Origin: Enterobacter kobei
Lineage (GTDB): Bacteria > Pseudomonadota > Gammaproteobacteria > Enterobacterales > Enterobacteriaceae
Assembly: GCF_018323985.1 (NCBI RefSeq)
Contig: NZ_AP024590.1
Coordinates: forward strand, 434,001-498,000
Length of the DNA stretch: 64,000 nucleotides
Direction of reading: 5' to 3'
A program made the translations under genes and the position numbers. Positions 32,866 through 41,245 of the stretch are shown piece by piece; positions within the stretch are counted from its first letter, which is position 1; each line of letters begins with the position of its first letter. Below the pieces are notes generated by a model that saw only the letters and a program-made list of their open reading frames with translations, did not search any database and was not told where the DNA came from.

Positions 32866-33972
32866 TCAGTGCGCTGTACGCCCGGTATTGAAACGCTTCT
32901 CCAGATGCTGGCTATAGCGTGACATGCTAAAACAGAAGATCCAGTAAAGCGCTGCGGCAAAGACATAGCCCTCAGTCGACATTCCCAGCCATGCAGGATC
33001 GACAGTGGCCTGCTGTACGCTGCTGAACAGATCAAACAGGCCGATGATGATCACCAGGCTGGTATCTTTGAACAGCGCAATAATGGTGTTAACCAGACCC
33101 GGTATCACCATCTTCAGTGCCTGGGGCAGGATAACCAGCCCCTGCGTTTTCCAGTAACCGAGGGCCAGTGACTCCGCGGCTTCGTACTGACCTTTTGGTA
33201 ATGCCTGAAGACCCCCGCGTACCACCTCAGCCACATAAGCTGACTGAAACAGCACAACGCCGACCAGCGCCCGGATAAGCTTATCAATGCTGGTTCCTTC
33301 CGACATAAACAGCGGCAGCATCACCGATGACATAAACAGCACGGTGATTAGCGGCACGCCACGCCAGAATTCAATAAATACCACCGACAGGATCCGCACC
33401 ACCGGCATTGCTGAACGCCGGCCTAAGGCCAGCAAAATGCCTAATGGCAGGGCACCGGCGATACCTACAGAGGCAATAATCAATGTCAGTGTTAATCCGC
33501 CCCACTGACGGGTTTCAACCCGTTCCAGCCCCAGGAAGCCGCCATACAGCAGACACCAGACAACCACCGGATAGATCACCGCCCAGCAGGCAATATAGCG
33601 GCCACGTTTTGGCAGCGTTTTCATAAACATCGGGATGATTGAGAGCAGGCCCACAATCAACGCCACGTTAATACGCCAACGCTGTTCATGCGGGTAAAGA
33701 CCATACATAAACTGGCCAAACCGCTGATGGATAAACACCCAGCAGGCACCGGTTTTCGTACAATCCGCACGGGTTGTCCCCGTCCAGTTGGCCTGAAATA
33801 AAACCCAGTTAAGCAGAGGGGGGATTAACTCCCACATAAGCCACAGGCAGAACAGCGTCAGCAGCGTATTGGACCAGCTGGAAAACAGGTTTTTACGCGT
33901 CCAGAGTAAATAGCGCCCCGTTCCGGTACTGACCGGACGCGACGGGTGAGACAAGATCGCTTTTGTCATCAT
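32866..33972 (-). CDS. yhdY: Amino acid ABC transporter permease YhdY
   Basis: YhdY (368 aa) is one of two membrane subunits, homologous to AapM. Several membrane segments and the permease EAA loop (AAESLALGYWKTQGLVILPQALKMVIPG) that contacts the ATPase are visible. The gene lies 6 bp after yhdX. As in AapM homologs, an N-terminal region of about 150 residues precedes the canonical HisM-type permease core. Confidence 0.94.
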   Translation of the reverse strand: MMTKAILSHPSRPVSTGTGRYLLWTRKNLFSSWSNTLLTLFCLWLMWELIPPLLNWVLFQANWTGTTRADCTKTGACWVFIHQRFGQFMYGLYPHEQRWRINVALIVGLLSIIPMFMKTLPKRGRYIACWAVIYPVVVWCLLYGGFLGLERVETRQWGGLTLTLIIASVGIAGALPLGILLALGRRSAMPVVRILSVVFIEFWRGVPLITVLFMSSVMLPLFMSEGTSIDKLIRALVGVVLFQSAYVAEVVRGGLQALPKGQYEAAESLALGYWKTQGLVILPQALKMVIPGLVNTIIALFKDTSLVIIIGLFDLFSSVQQATVDPAWLGMSTEGYVFAAALYWIFCFSMSRYSQHLEKRFNTGRTAH

Positions 33973-33978
33973 GGATCC

Positions 33979-35160
33979 TTAGCGTTCAATCAGCGCAATG
34001 CGGCGGTTATAGATATTCATCAGCAACGAAATCCCGAGGCTGATAATCAGGTAAACCGACATGGTAATAGCGATGGTTTCAATCGCCTGACCAGTCTGGT
34101 TAAGTACTGTCCCTGCAAAAAGCGACACCATATCCGGATAGCCAATCGCCGCCGCTAACGAGGAGTTTTTGACGATATTGAGATACTGACTGGTTAACGG
34201 CGGGATGATCACCCGCAGCGCCTGCGGAATAATCACATGACGTAGCGTAACGGGATGAGGCAGGCCCAGTGAGCGCGCTGCCTCATGTTGTCCGTGCGGC
34301 ACTGACTGGATACCGGCGCGGATAATCTCGGCAATAAATGCTGAGGTATAGACCGACAGGGCCAGCGTCAGAGCCGCCAGTTCCGGGATCAGCGCCATTC
34401 CGCCACGGAAGTTAAAACCCCGCAGTTCCGGTACATCCCAGTGCAGAGCGGCACCGAAGATCCCCTGTGCTATCAGGGGTAATACAATGAAAAGCCCCAG
34501 CGCCACTGGCCACGTGCGGCGCAGCTGCCCGGTTTTGATCTGATGTGTTTTATTGAAGCGAAACAGTCCTGTTGATGCGACTCCCGCCAGTACGATAGCG
34601 ACAATAAACGCCAACAGCCCCTCACCAAACTGCGGTGCCGGAATGTAAAGACCACGATTGCTGAGGAAGGCCAGATCGAACGCGCTTACTGCCTGACGAG
34701 GCCCTGGCAGATTACGCAGGACCGCGAAGTACCAGAAGAAGATCTGTAACAACGGGGGGATATTACGGAACGTCTCAATATAGATCGTCGACAGTTTGCG
34801 CAGCAGCCAGTTTTCAGACAGGCGCGCCAGTCCCAGGAAGAAGCCCAGAAATGAGGCAAAAACAATACACAGCGCCGATACCAGCAGCGTGTTAAGCAAA
34901 CCGACCAGAAAAACCCGGCCATAAGTATCGCCCTGCTCATAATCGATAAGATGCTGAACAATGCCAAACCCGGCGCTGCGATCAAGGAAGGCAAATCCTG
35001 AGGTGATGCCGCGGTTGCTAAGATTGGTAACGGTATTGTGTATCAAATAGATCGCCACGCTGATGACAGCCAGTACAGCGATAACCTGAAACAGCCAGGC
35101 GCGAACCGTGGGGTTAGAGAAGGATATCGATCCTTTAACGGTTGGGCGGCGATGGGACAT
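33979..35160 (-). CDS. yhdX: Amino acid ABC transporter permease YhdX
   Basis: YhdX (393 aa) is the AapQ-like permease partner of YhdY. The EAA loop AARSLGLPHPVTLRHVIIPQALRVIIPP is near the C-terminus, and a long insert follows the first membrane segments as is usual for AapQ. The open frame reaches 35202, but the family starts MSHRRPTVKGS, so I start at ATG 35160. A strong hairpin lies between it and yhdW. Confidence 0.94.
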   Translation of the reverse strand: MSHRRPTVKGSISFSNPTVRAWLFQVIAVLAVISVAIYLIHNTVTNLSNRGITSGFAFLDRSAGFGIVQHLIDYEQGDTYGRVFLVGLLNTLLVSALCIVFASFLGFFLGLARLSENWLLRKLSTIYIETFRNIPPLLQIFFWYFAVLRNLPGPRQAVSAFDLAFLSNRGLYIPAPQFGEGLLAFIVAIVLAGVASTGLFRFNKTHQIKTGQLRRTWPVALGLFIVLPLIAQGIFGAALHWDVPELRGFNFRGGMALIPELAALTLALSVYTSAFIAEIIRAGIQSVPHGQHEAARSLGLPHPVTLRHVIIPQALRVIIPPLTSQYLNIVKNSSLAAAIGYPDMVSLFAGTVLNQTGQAIETIAITMSVYLIISLGISLLMNIYNRRIALIER

Positions 35161-35190
35161 AAGAAAACCTCGGTAGCCATAACTCTGGAC

Positions 35191-35214
35191 CGGACACCGC
35201 ATACGCGGTGTCCG
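35191..35214 (-). promoter_or_regulatory. Intercistronic hairpin yhdW-yhdX
   Basis: Perfect 10 bp stem (35191-35200 with 35205-35214) and 4 nt loop, with no T-run after it. It is placed behind the binding-protein gene, where such stems protect the upstream mRNA and lower downstream expression. Confidence 0.6.
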
Positions 35215-35242
35215 TTACTGCAAGATACAAAAACGTCAGGTA

Positions 35243-36268
35243 TTAGCGCACGGGCGGAGCGTACTGAATACCGCCGTTATTCCAGAGGTTGTTCTGGCCA
35301 CGTTTGATTTTCAGCGGGCTTTCTGAGCCGACGTTGCGTTCGAATACTTCTGCGTAGTTACCGACTTTCTTGATAATGTTGTAAGCCCATTTGTTATCCA
35401 GCTTCAGATCTTTACCGTAATCCCCTTCTTTACCCAGCAGGTGCGCCATATCAGGCGTTGCCGGATTCGCCGCTTTCTCATCGACGTTTTTAGAGGTGAT
35501 ACCCATCTCTTCCGCGTTCAGCATGGCGAACAGCGTCCAGCGAACAATAGAGAACCACTCATCGTCGCCACGGCGCACCACCGGACCCAGCGGCTCTTTA
35601 GAGATCACTTCCGGCAGCACGATCCATTCACCCGGCGTGCTCAGTTTGATGCGCAAGGCATACAGCTGAGACTGGTCAGAAGCCAGCGTATCGCAACGGC
35701 CAGATTCAAGCGCCTTTGCCGATTCATCAGAACGGTCGAAGGTTACCGGGGTGTAGTTCATCTTGTTGGATTTGAAATAATCCGCCACGTTCAGTTCGGT
35801 ATCGGTGCCAGCCTGGATGCAAACTGTGGCACCATCAAGTTCTTTGGCGCTTTTAAGACCCGCTTTATTGTGGGTCAGGAAGCCGATGCCGTCATAATAG
35901 GTCACACCGGTAAACGACATGCCCATGCCAGAGTCACGGGAGGAGGTCCAGGTCGTATTACGGGAAAGAACATCGACCTCGCCAGACTGCAACGCTGTGA
36001 AGCGCTCTTTTGCCGTCAGCGGAGTATATTTTACTTTTGTATCATCGCCGAAAACGGCAGCAGCAACGCCCCGGCAAACGTCCACGTCAATACCGCTAAA
36101 TTTACCGTTGGCATCTGCATAAGAGAAACCTGGCAGTCCATCACTGATACCGCACTGTACAAACCCTTTCTTCTTTACTGCATCCAGAGTTGCGCCAGCA
36201 TGCGCCTGATTAACAACAGCAAACAGCGCGCCGGCAGCGGCCAGGCTGGCGATCATCATCTTTTTCAT
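35243..36268 (-). CDS. yhdW: Amino acid ABC transporter binding protein YhdW
   Basis: YhdW (341 aa) is the periplasmic binding protein of the importer (AapJ-like, SBP family 3). It has a signal peptide MKKMMIASLAAAGALFAVVN ending AHA at about residue 24, then family motifs KKKGFVQCGISDGLPGF and GIDVDVCRGVAAAVFGD. The frame is intact; I recall the E. coli K-12 copy as a pseudogene. It is the first gene of the operon, behind a sigma-54 promoter and an NtrC-type site. Substrate is likely one or more polar L-amino acids, not settled by sequence. Confidence 0.94.
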   Translation of the reverse strand: MKKMMIASLAAAGALFAVVNQAHAGATLDAVKKKGFVQCGISDGLPGFSYADANGKFSGIDVDVCRGVAAAVFGDDTKVKYTPLTAKERFTALQSGEVDVLSRNTTWTSSRDSGMGMSFTGVTYYDGIGFLTHNKAGLKSAKELDGATVCIQAGTDTELNVADYFKSNKMNYTPVTFDRSDESAKALESGRCDTLASDQSQLYALRIKLSTPGEWIVLPEVISKEPLGPVVRRGDDEWFSIVRWTLFAMLNAEEMGITSKNVDEKAANPATPDMAHLLGKEGDYGKDLKLDNKWAYNIIKKVGNYAEVFERNVGSESPLKIKRGQNNLWNNGGIQYAPPVR

Positions 36269-36357
36269 AATGCATCCTGTGTGGCGAAATTATCGTTATA
36301 AGAAGGCGTCCGGGAAACGCCTGAAACCTGTCTGTGGCTTTGGCCATACTTTATAAA

Positions 36358-36372
36358 GCAAAGGTAGTGCCA
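36358..36372 (-). promoter_or_regulatory. Sigma-54 promoter for yhdWXYZ
   Basis: On the minus strand TGGCAC (36372-36367), 5 bp, TTGC (36361-36358): exact -24/-12 core TGGCAC-N5-TTGC. The start would be near 36347, 79 bp before the yhdW ATG. Confidence 0.8.
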
Positions 36373-36445
36373 GGTTTTACGCGCGATGGAATTAATGAAG
36401 AACGCCCGTAATAAGGAGAGTGTAGACAGGGAAAAATAAAATCAG

Positions 36446-36462
36446 CGCACTGGATTGGTGCG
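36446..36462. promoter_or_regulatory. NtrC-type enhancer site
   Basis: CGCACT-GGATT-GGTGCG fits the NtrC consensus TGCACC-N5-GGTGCA with one conservative change per half. It is centred about 107 bp upstream of the sigma-54 start. Confidence 0.65.
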
Positions 36463-36616
36463 AAATTAAAACCTGTGCCACAAATCAGAGCAAAATAAAT
36501 TCATAGCAGACGAACCATTGGTGGGGTGAATGACTTATACAGGAAGGCAGGGGGAAATAATGATCCAAAGTAATGGATAATTTTAACAATGTTGGCGAAT
36601 TGCACCGGGCGGGAGC

Positions 36617-36646
36617 AAAAAAGCAGGCGTACATCGGTACGCCTGC
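36617..36646 (-). terminator. yhdV terminator
   Basis: Stem GCAGGCGTAC / GTACGCCTGC (36623-36646) followed on the minus strand by six T, 9 bp after the yhdV stop. Confidence 0.88.
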
Positions 36647-36654
36647 GGAAGGTG

Positions 36655-36882
36655 TTATTTGGTGAGTGCGACAATACCGAGGGTAACGCCTGCAATGGCT
36701 GCGGCACCGCCTGCGATAGCACCTGCGGTTTCCCAGTTATCCTGCGTGGTGCCTTTCACGCAGGTATTGGTATGGACGAGACGGCCCTGATCGTCATAAA
36801 CGGGTACACAGGGGGAATCGTGAGCACACCCGGCCAGGACGGAAGACAGCAGTGCAATGGCGATTAACTTTTTCATGATCAC
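36655..36882 (-). CDS. yhdV: Small lipoprotein YhdV
   Basis: YhdV (75 aa) is a predicted outer-membrane lipoprotein of unknown function. It has a basic start MKKLIAIALL after MI, the lipobox LAGC with cysteine at about residue 19, a central region with HDSPCVPVYDDQGRLVHTN, and a glycine/alanine-rich C-terminal membrane-like segment. The first codons MIMKK leave two possible starts; the second ATG (36876) fits the E. coli protein better. It keeps its E. coli orientation although the acr block next to it is inverted. Confidence 0.88.
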   Translation of the reverse strand: MIMKKLIAIALLSSVLAGCAHDSPCVPVYDDQGRLVHTNTCVKGTTQDNWETAGAIAGGAAAIAGVTLGIVALTK

Positions 36883-37004
36883 AATTACCTCTTCGATGTG
36901 AATGCGCTTATTCTACCACCTGTTCCCAGAGCCACCTGTGGCTGGAGTTTTACAAAGCATGTCGAATGTAAAAAGCATGGAGAAAAAGCATCACAATAGA
37001 CAGA

Positions 37005-37673
37005 TTATGGAGAAATAGAGGATGACTTCGCAGATGAAGCTGCACAGGGAAGAGGGACAAACGTTATGCGAAGGGATGCCAGTAGGCCGTCCACCAGCGC
37101 CGGGGCGAGTTTATCGAGGTCAAAGCTTTTATCGGACATTAGCCAGTTTTTGATAATTCCACTCAAATAGGCCTGAATAATAATAACAGCCAGTTCGATA
37201 TCATTATTCAGAAACGTGGAGTTTTCTGTAACGCAGCGTTTCAACATTAGTGCAACATTGTCATGATTAAACAGCAGGCGCTCGCGTATTTCAGTTTCTG
37301 CCGTAAGATCTTTTGTAAACTCGCATTTATGGTAAAGAATTTCCACCAGTGCCTGCTCCCGCGGATCCCGGGCAATGAGCCGCATGCCTTCTATGAGTGA
37401 TTGTCGTAATATTATTTCGGCAGACGCATCTGAATGTAACTTAACTTTATCGGCAATCTTATCTCGCAGTGGTAATTGTTCTTGCCAGATAGCGTTAAAT
37501 AATTGTGATTTATTTTCAAAATGCCAGTAGATAGCGCCCCGCGTTACTTTAGCTGCGCGTGCTATATCATCCAGTGATGTGCCAGAAAAACCGCGTTGAG
37601 CAAAGGTTAAAATAGCAGTGTCAATTAATAACTGCCGTGTTTTTAACGCATCCTCTTTCGTTCTTTTTACCAT
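37005..37673 (-). CDS. acrS: TetR-family efflux repressor AcrS
   Basis: AcrS (222 aa) is a TetR-family regulator that in E. coli represses acrAB and sits beside acrEF. The HTH is at about residues 25-50 (SLDDIARAAKVTRGAIYWHF, with the ENKSQLF that follows). I start at ATG 37673, where the protein begins MVKRTKEDALKTRQ; the frame is open for 33 more codons upstream without family similarity. The ligand domain is AcrS-like (EQALVEILYHKCEF) but the tail diverges. It is divergent from the RND gene at 37893. Confidence 0.88.
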   Translation of the reverse strand: MVKRTKEDALKTRQLLIDTAILTFAQRGFSGTSLDDIARAAKVTRGAIYWHFENKSQLFNAIWQEQLPLRDKIADKVKLHSDASAEIILRQSLIEGMRLIARDPREQALVEILYHKCEFTKDLTAETEIRERLLFNHDNVALMLKRCVTENSTFLNNDIELAVIIIQAYLSGIIKNWLMSDKSFDLDKLAPALVDGLLASLRITFVPLPCAASSAKSSSISP

Positions 37674-37702
37674 GATTAATAACTGTGATGAATGGTGGTT
37701 TA

Positions 37703-37715
37703 CATTTGCTAAATG
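37703..37715. promoter_or_regulatory. Possible AcrS operator
   Basis: Palindrome CATTT-GCT-AAATG, 30 bp upstream of the acrS start in the divergent spacer. It resembles the TACATTTGTGAATGTA core of the AcrR operator in E. coli. Position supports autoregulation; binding is not shown. Confidence 0.4.
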
Positions 37716-37817
37716 AAATATCCGCAAAAAATGATTTTGTATCCTTGCATTTTTTTTGCGTTCATTCAACATGACGTGTCTATTTTTATTGTTACTCTCT
37801 TTATATTCATCGCATAA

Positions 37818-37846
37818 ATATAAAGAGCATTTTTTATTTTAAGTGC
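37818..37846 (+). repeat. AT-rich element upstream of the first RND gene
   Basis: ATATAAAGAGCATTTTTTAT continuing TTTAAGTGC resembles 41086-41115 ahead of acrE, with two single-base indels and a few changes. It may be a duplicated promoter-proximal element. Confidence 0.4.
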
Positions 37847-37892
37847 TGACGCGGGTCGGTGAATGCGAACAGAGATAAGGTGAACCGCTACC

Positions 37893-40800
37893 ATGGCAAA
37901 GTTCTTTATTGATCGGCCTATATTCGCCTGGGTGCTGGCGATTATTTTAATGCTGGCCGGGGCGCTGGCAGTCATCAACCTCCCTGTCGCACAATATCCC
38001 ACTATTGCACCACCCGCTATTGCCATAAATGCGACTTATCCGGGCGCCGACGCACAAACGGTTCAGGATACCGTCACCCAGGTGATCGAACAAAATATGA
38101 ATGGCCTGGATAACCTGATGTATATGTCGTCTACCAGTGACTCTGCCGGTAGCGTCTCTGTCACCCTGACCTTTAAATCTGGTACCGATGCCGATATTGC
38201 TCAGGTACAGGTGCAGAACAAACTGCAACTCGCCATGCCATTATTACCGCAGGAAGTGCAGCAACAGGGCATCAACGTTAAAAAATCGAGCAGTACCTTT
38301 TTGATGGTAATGGGCTTTATTTCGGAAGACGGCAGTATGACGCAGGATGATATTGCCGATTTTATTTCATCAACTATCAAGGACCCCGTCAGTCGTACTG
38401 AAGGCGTGGGTGACGTGCAGCTCTTCGGCGCGCAATACGCAATGCGCATCTGGATAGATCCGAACAAACTGAATGAATACCAGTTGACCACCGTTGATGT
38501 GGTCAATCAGATCAAAGCCCAAAACAGCCAGATTGCCGCGGGTCAACTGGGTGGCACGCCCTCTGTTGCCAGTCAGCAGATCAACGCCTCTATCATTGCT
38601 CAAACGCGGCTGCGCACACCGGAGCAGTTTGGCCGCATTACGTTAAAAGTGTTGTCCAGTGGCGCACGGGTCCAGTTGAAAGACGTTGCCCGAATCGAGT
38701 TGGGCGGCGAGAACTACAATGTTATTGCCCGCTATAACGGTAAACCTTCAGCAGGCCTGGGTATTAAGCTCGCTACAGGCGCGAACGCGCTTGATGCGGC
38801 AGATGCGGTCAAGCAGCAGATGGCCCACCTGCAGCCCTATTTCCCCCATGGACTGAAGCTGGTTTACAGCTACGACACTACCCCTTTTATCAAGATCTCC
38901 ATCCGCGAAGTCTTCAAAACGCTGTTTGAGGCTATCGTGCTGGTGTTTCTTGTCATGTATCTGTTTTTGCAGAATTTACGTGCCACCCTCATTCCTACAA
39001 TTGCGGTACCAGTGGTACTGCTGGGTACGTTCGCCATACTGGCAGCTTTCGGCTACTCGATTAATACGCTGACCATGTTTGGCATGGTCTTAGCCATCGG
39101 TCTGCTGGTGGATGATGCCATCGTCGTGGTGGAAAACGTCGAACGCGTCATGGCTGATGAGGGGTTGCCACCAAAAGAGGCGACGCAAAAATCGATGGCA
39201 CAGATTCAGGGCGCGCTGGTAGGGATCGCCATGGTGCTGTCCGCGGTATTCGTTCCGATGGCCTTTTTTGGCGGTTCCACTGGGGTGATCTACCGGCAGT
39301 TCTCAATCACTATTGTTTCTGCCATGGCTTTATCCGTGCTGGTAGCGCTTATTTTAACGCCTGCGCTCTGTGCCACCCTGTTAAAACCCGCCACACATGG
39401 GGGGCATACCTCCGCTAACCGCCTTTTTGGCTGGTTCAATCGGCTTTTTGAACGAAGCACCGATCACTATACCGGTAGCGTCCAGAAACTGTTAAGCCGT
39501 ACCGGACGCTATATGGTGTTATACCTGGTGATTGTGGTGGGAATGGCCTGTTTATTCATGCGGTTACCGACCTCTTTTTTACCCGAAGAGGATCAGGGCG
39601 TTTTTCTGACCATGGTCACCCTGCCAGCTGGTGCCGCCCAGGCGCGAACAGAATCAATCATGCAGGAAGTAACCCGTTACTACCTGACGAATGAGAAAAA
39701 TAATGTGGATTCTGTATTTACGGTAACGGGGTTTGGGCTTAACGGCAAAGGGCAAAATAACGGTCTGGCGTTTATACGCTTAACCGACTGGGCGCAGCGT
39801 GAAGGTGAGGAAAATCGCGTTGAGGCGATAGTTGCGCGTGCCACGCATGCTTTTCGCAGTATCAAAGATGGAATGGTATTTGCGTTTAATCTTCCCGCCA
39901 TCACAGAACTGGGTACGGCTACGGGATTCGACTTCGAGCTGATCGATCAGGCAGGGTTGGGACATGTGGAATTAACCCGAGCACGCAATGAACTGCTGAA
40001 GAAAGTGGCGCAGCGCCCGGATTTGCTGGTACGAACCCGGCCTAACGGTCTGGAAGATATGCCGCAGTTCAAACTGAATGTCGATCAGGAGAAGGCGCAG
40101 GCGCTCGGCGTCTCGCTGGCTGATATCAATAAGACCATTGCCACAGCGCTGGGCAGCACCTATGTGAATGACTTCGTTGATAATGGCCGAGTGAAAAAGG
40201 TCTATGCCCAGGCCGACGCGCCTTATCGCATGATGCCAGATGATATCAATCACTGGTTCGTACGTAGCCGTCACGGCGAAATGGTGCCTTTTTCAAGCTT
40301 CACCAGCGCCAACTGGATCCAGGGATCGCCGCGTCTGGAGCGCTATAACGGCTTACCCTCAATGGAAATACTGGGAGAAGCCGCTCCCGGTAAAAGTAGC
40401 GGCGAGGCAATGAAGATGATGGAAGACTTCGCTGCCACGCTTCCCAATGGGATTGGCTTTGACTGGACAGGCATGTCCTATCAGGAACGTTTATCCGGCA
40501 ACCAGGCACCGGCGCTGTACGCAATCTCACTGATGGTTGTGTTTCTGTGCCTGGCTGCACTCTATGAAAGCTGGTCGATCCCGTTCTCCGTCATGCTGGT
40601 GGTACCGCTTGGGGTGGTAGGTGCATTGTTAGCTGCCAGCTGGCGTGGTCTGAGTAATGACGTTTATTTCCAGGTAGGTCTGCTGACTACCATCGGTCTG
40701 TCGGCAAAAAACGCCATCCTTATCGTCGAGTTTGCCAAGGACCTGATGGATAAAGAGCGTAAAAGCTTAATCGACGCCACCCTGGAAGCAGTAAAAATGC

Positions 40801-41003
40801 GTTTACGACCGATCCTCATGACTTCGCTGGCTTTTATCCTCGGCGTTATGCCGTTGGTACTCAGTACGGGGGCGGGCAGCGGCGCGCAAAACGCGGTGGG
40901 AACCGGCGTAATGGGCGGCATGGTATCGGCAACATTATTAGCGATATTTTTTGTACCGGTTTTCTTTGTTGTTATTCGGCGACGTTTTGTTAATACGCTA
41001 TGA
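37893..41003 (+). CDS. Additional AcrB/AcrF-type RND efflux pump
   Basis: This 1036 aa protein is a complete HAE-1 resistance-nodulation-division transporter for multidrug efflux across the envelope. The proton relay is intact: Asp407, Asp408 and Lys939 (AcrB Lys940), and the MRLRPILMTS segment with AcrB Arg971 and Thr978. The switch-loop reads GFGLNGKGQN, so AcrB Phe617 is Leu (residue 616 here), while Phe610 and Phe615 equivalents are kept. It is clearly different from the acrF product at 42439 (9 of the first 60 residues differ). Some porter segments (REGEENRVEAI, GMVFAFNLPAI) look more like AcrB. There is no adaptor gene before it; the nearest is acrE, 242 bp downstream. E. coli has no gene in this position. 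Confidence 0.92.
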   Translation: MAKFFIDRPIFAWVLAIILMLAGALAVINLPVAQYPTIAPPAIAINATYPGADAQTVQDTVTQVIEQNMNGLDNLMYMSSTSDSAGSVSVTLTFKSGTDADIAQVQVQNKLQLAMPLLPQEVQQQGINVKKSSSTFLMVMGFISEDGSMTQDDIADFISSTIKDPVSRTEGVGDVQLFGAQYAMRIWIDPNKLNEYQLTTVDVVNQIKAQNSQIAAGQLGGTPSVASQQINASIIAQTRLRTPEQFGRITLKVLSSGARVQLKDVARIELGGENYNVIARYNGKPSAGLGIKLATGANALDAADAVKQQMAHLQPYFPHGLKLVYSYDTTPFIKISIREVFKTLFEAIVLVFLVMYLFLQNLRATLIPTIAVPVVLLGTFAILAAFGYSINTLTMFGMVLAIGLLVDDAIVVVENVERVMADEGLPPKEATQKSMAQIQGALVGIAMVLSAVFVPMAFFGGSTGVIYRQFSITIVSAMALSVLVALILTPALCATLLKPATHGGHTSANRLFGWFNRLFERSTDHYTGSVQKLLSRTGRYMVLYLVIVVGMACLFMRLPTSFLPEEDQGVFLTMVTLPAGAAQARTESIMQEVTRYYLTNEKNNVDSVFTVTGFGLNGKGQNNGLAFIRLTDWAQREGEENRVEAIVARATHAFRSIKDGMVFAFNLPAITELGTATGFDFELIDQAGLGHVELTRARNELLKKVAQRPDLLVRTRPNGLEDMPQFKLNVDQEKAQALGVSLADINKTIATALGSTYVNDFVDNGRVKKVYAQADAPYRMMPDDINHWFVRSRHGEMVPFSSFTSANWIQGSPRLERYNGLPSMEILGEAAPGKSSGEAMKMMEDFAATLPNGIGFDWTGMSYQERLSGNQAPALYAISLMVVFLCLAALYESWSIPFSVMLVVPLGVVGALLAASWRGLSNDVYFQVGLLTTIGLSAKNAILIVEFAKDLMDKERKSLIDATLEAVKMRLRPILMTSLAFILGVMPLVLSTGAGSGAQNAVGTGVMGGMVSATLLAIFFVPVFFVVIRRRFVNTL

Positions 41004-41245
41004 ATATATTTACTAAATAAATATATATGAATAATGACATTTGGCTTATTTATATATTAAGCGAATTACCCACGGTGGCGTGCCGATATTAAACGTATTT
41101 TTTAGTTTTAAGTGCCATTATTTCTGGCTTCAGCGGTGGTGTCATTTACACCAACAGCGGATTATTTGTAGGATACCCGACCCGCTGGTTTTATTTTCTA
41201 CCTGCTTTGCGGCGCATGGCGCGCATTGTGCTTTGAGGAACTGCA
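41004..41245 (+). other. AT-rich spacer between RND gene and acrE
   Basis: A 242 bp AT-rich spacer, unusual inside an efflux operon where 15-30 bp is typical (29 bp between acrE and acrF here). No clear terminator is present. It may carry a separate acrE promoter. A TTG-started frame (41041-41253) has no recognisable product. Confidence 0.5.
41086..41115 (+). repeat. AT-rich element upstream of acrE
   Basis: ATATTAAACGTATTTTTTAG continuing TTTTAAGTGC, similar to 37818-37846. Both precede the start of an efflux gene, suggesting a duplicated regulatory segment. Confidence 0.4.

Larger units (their letters stand above)
36269..36654 (-). promoter_or_regulatory. yhdW upstream regulatory region
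   Basis: These 386 bp between yhdW and yhdV hold no gene. They contain the sigma-54 promoter (36358-36372), an NtrC-type palindrome (36446-36462) and the yhdV terminator (36617-36646). The spacing of about 100 bp between the site and the start is what enhancer-dependent activation needs. Confidence 0.75.
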
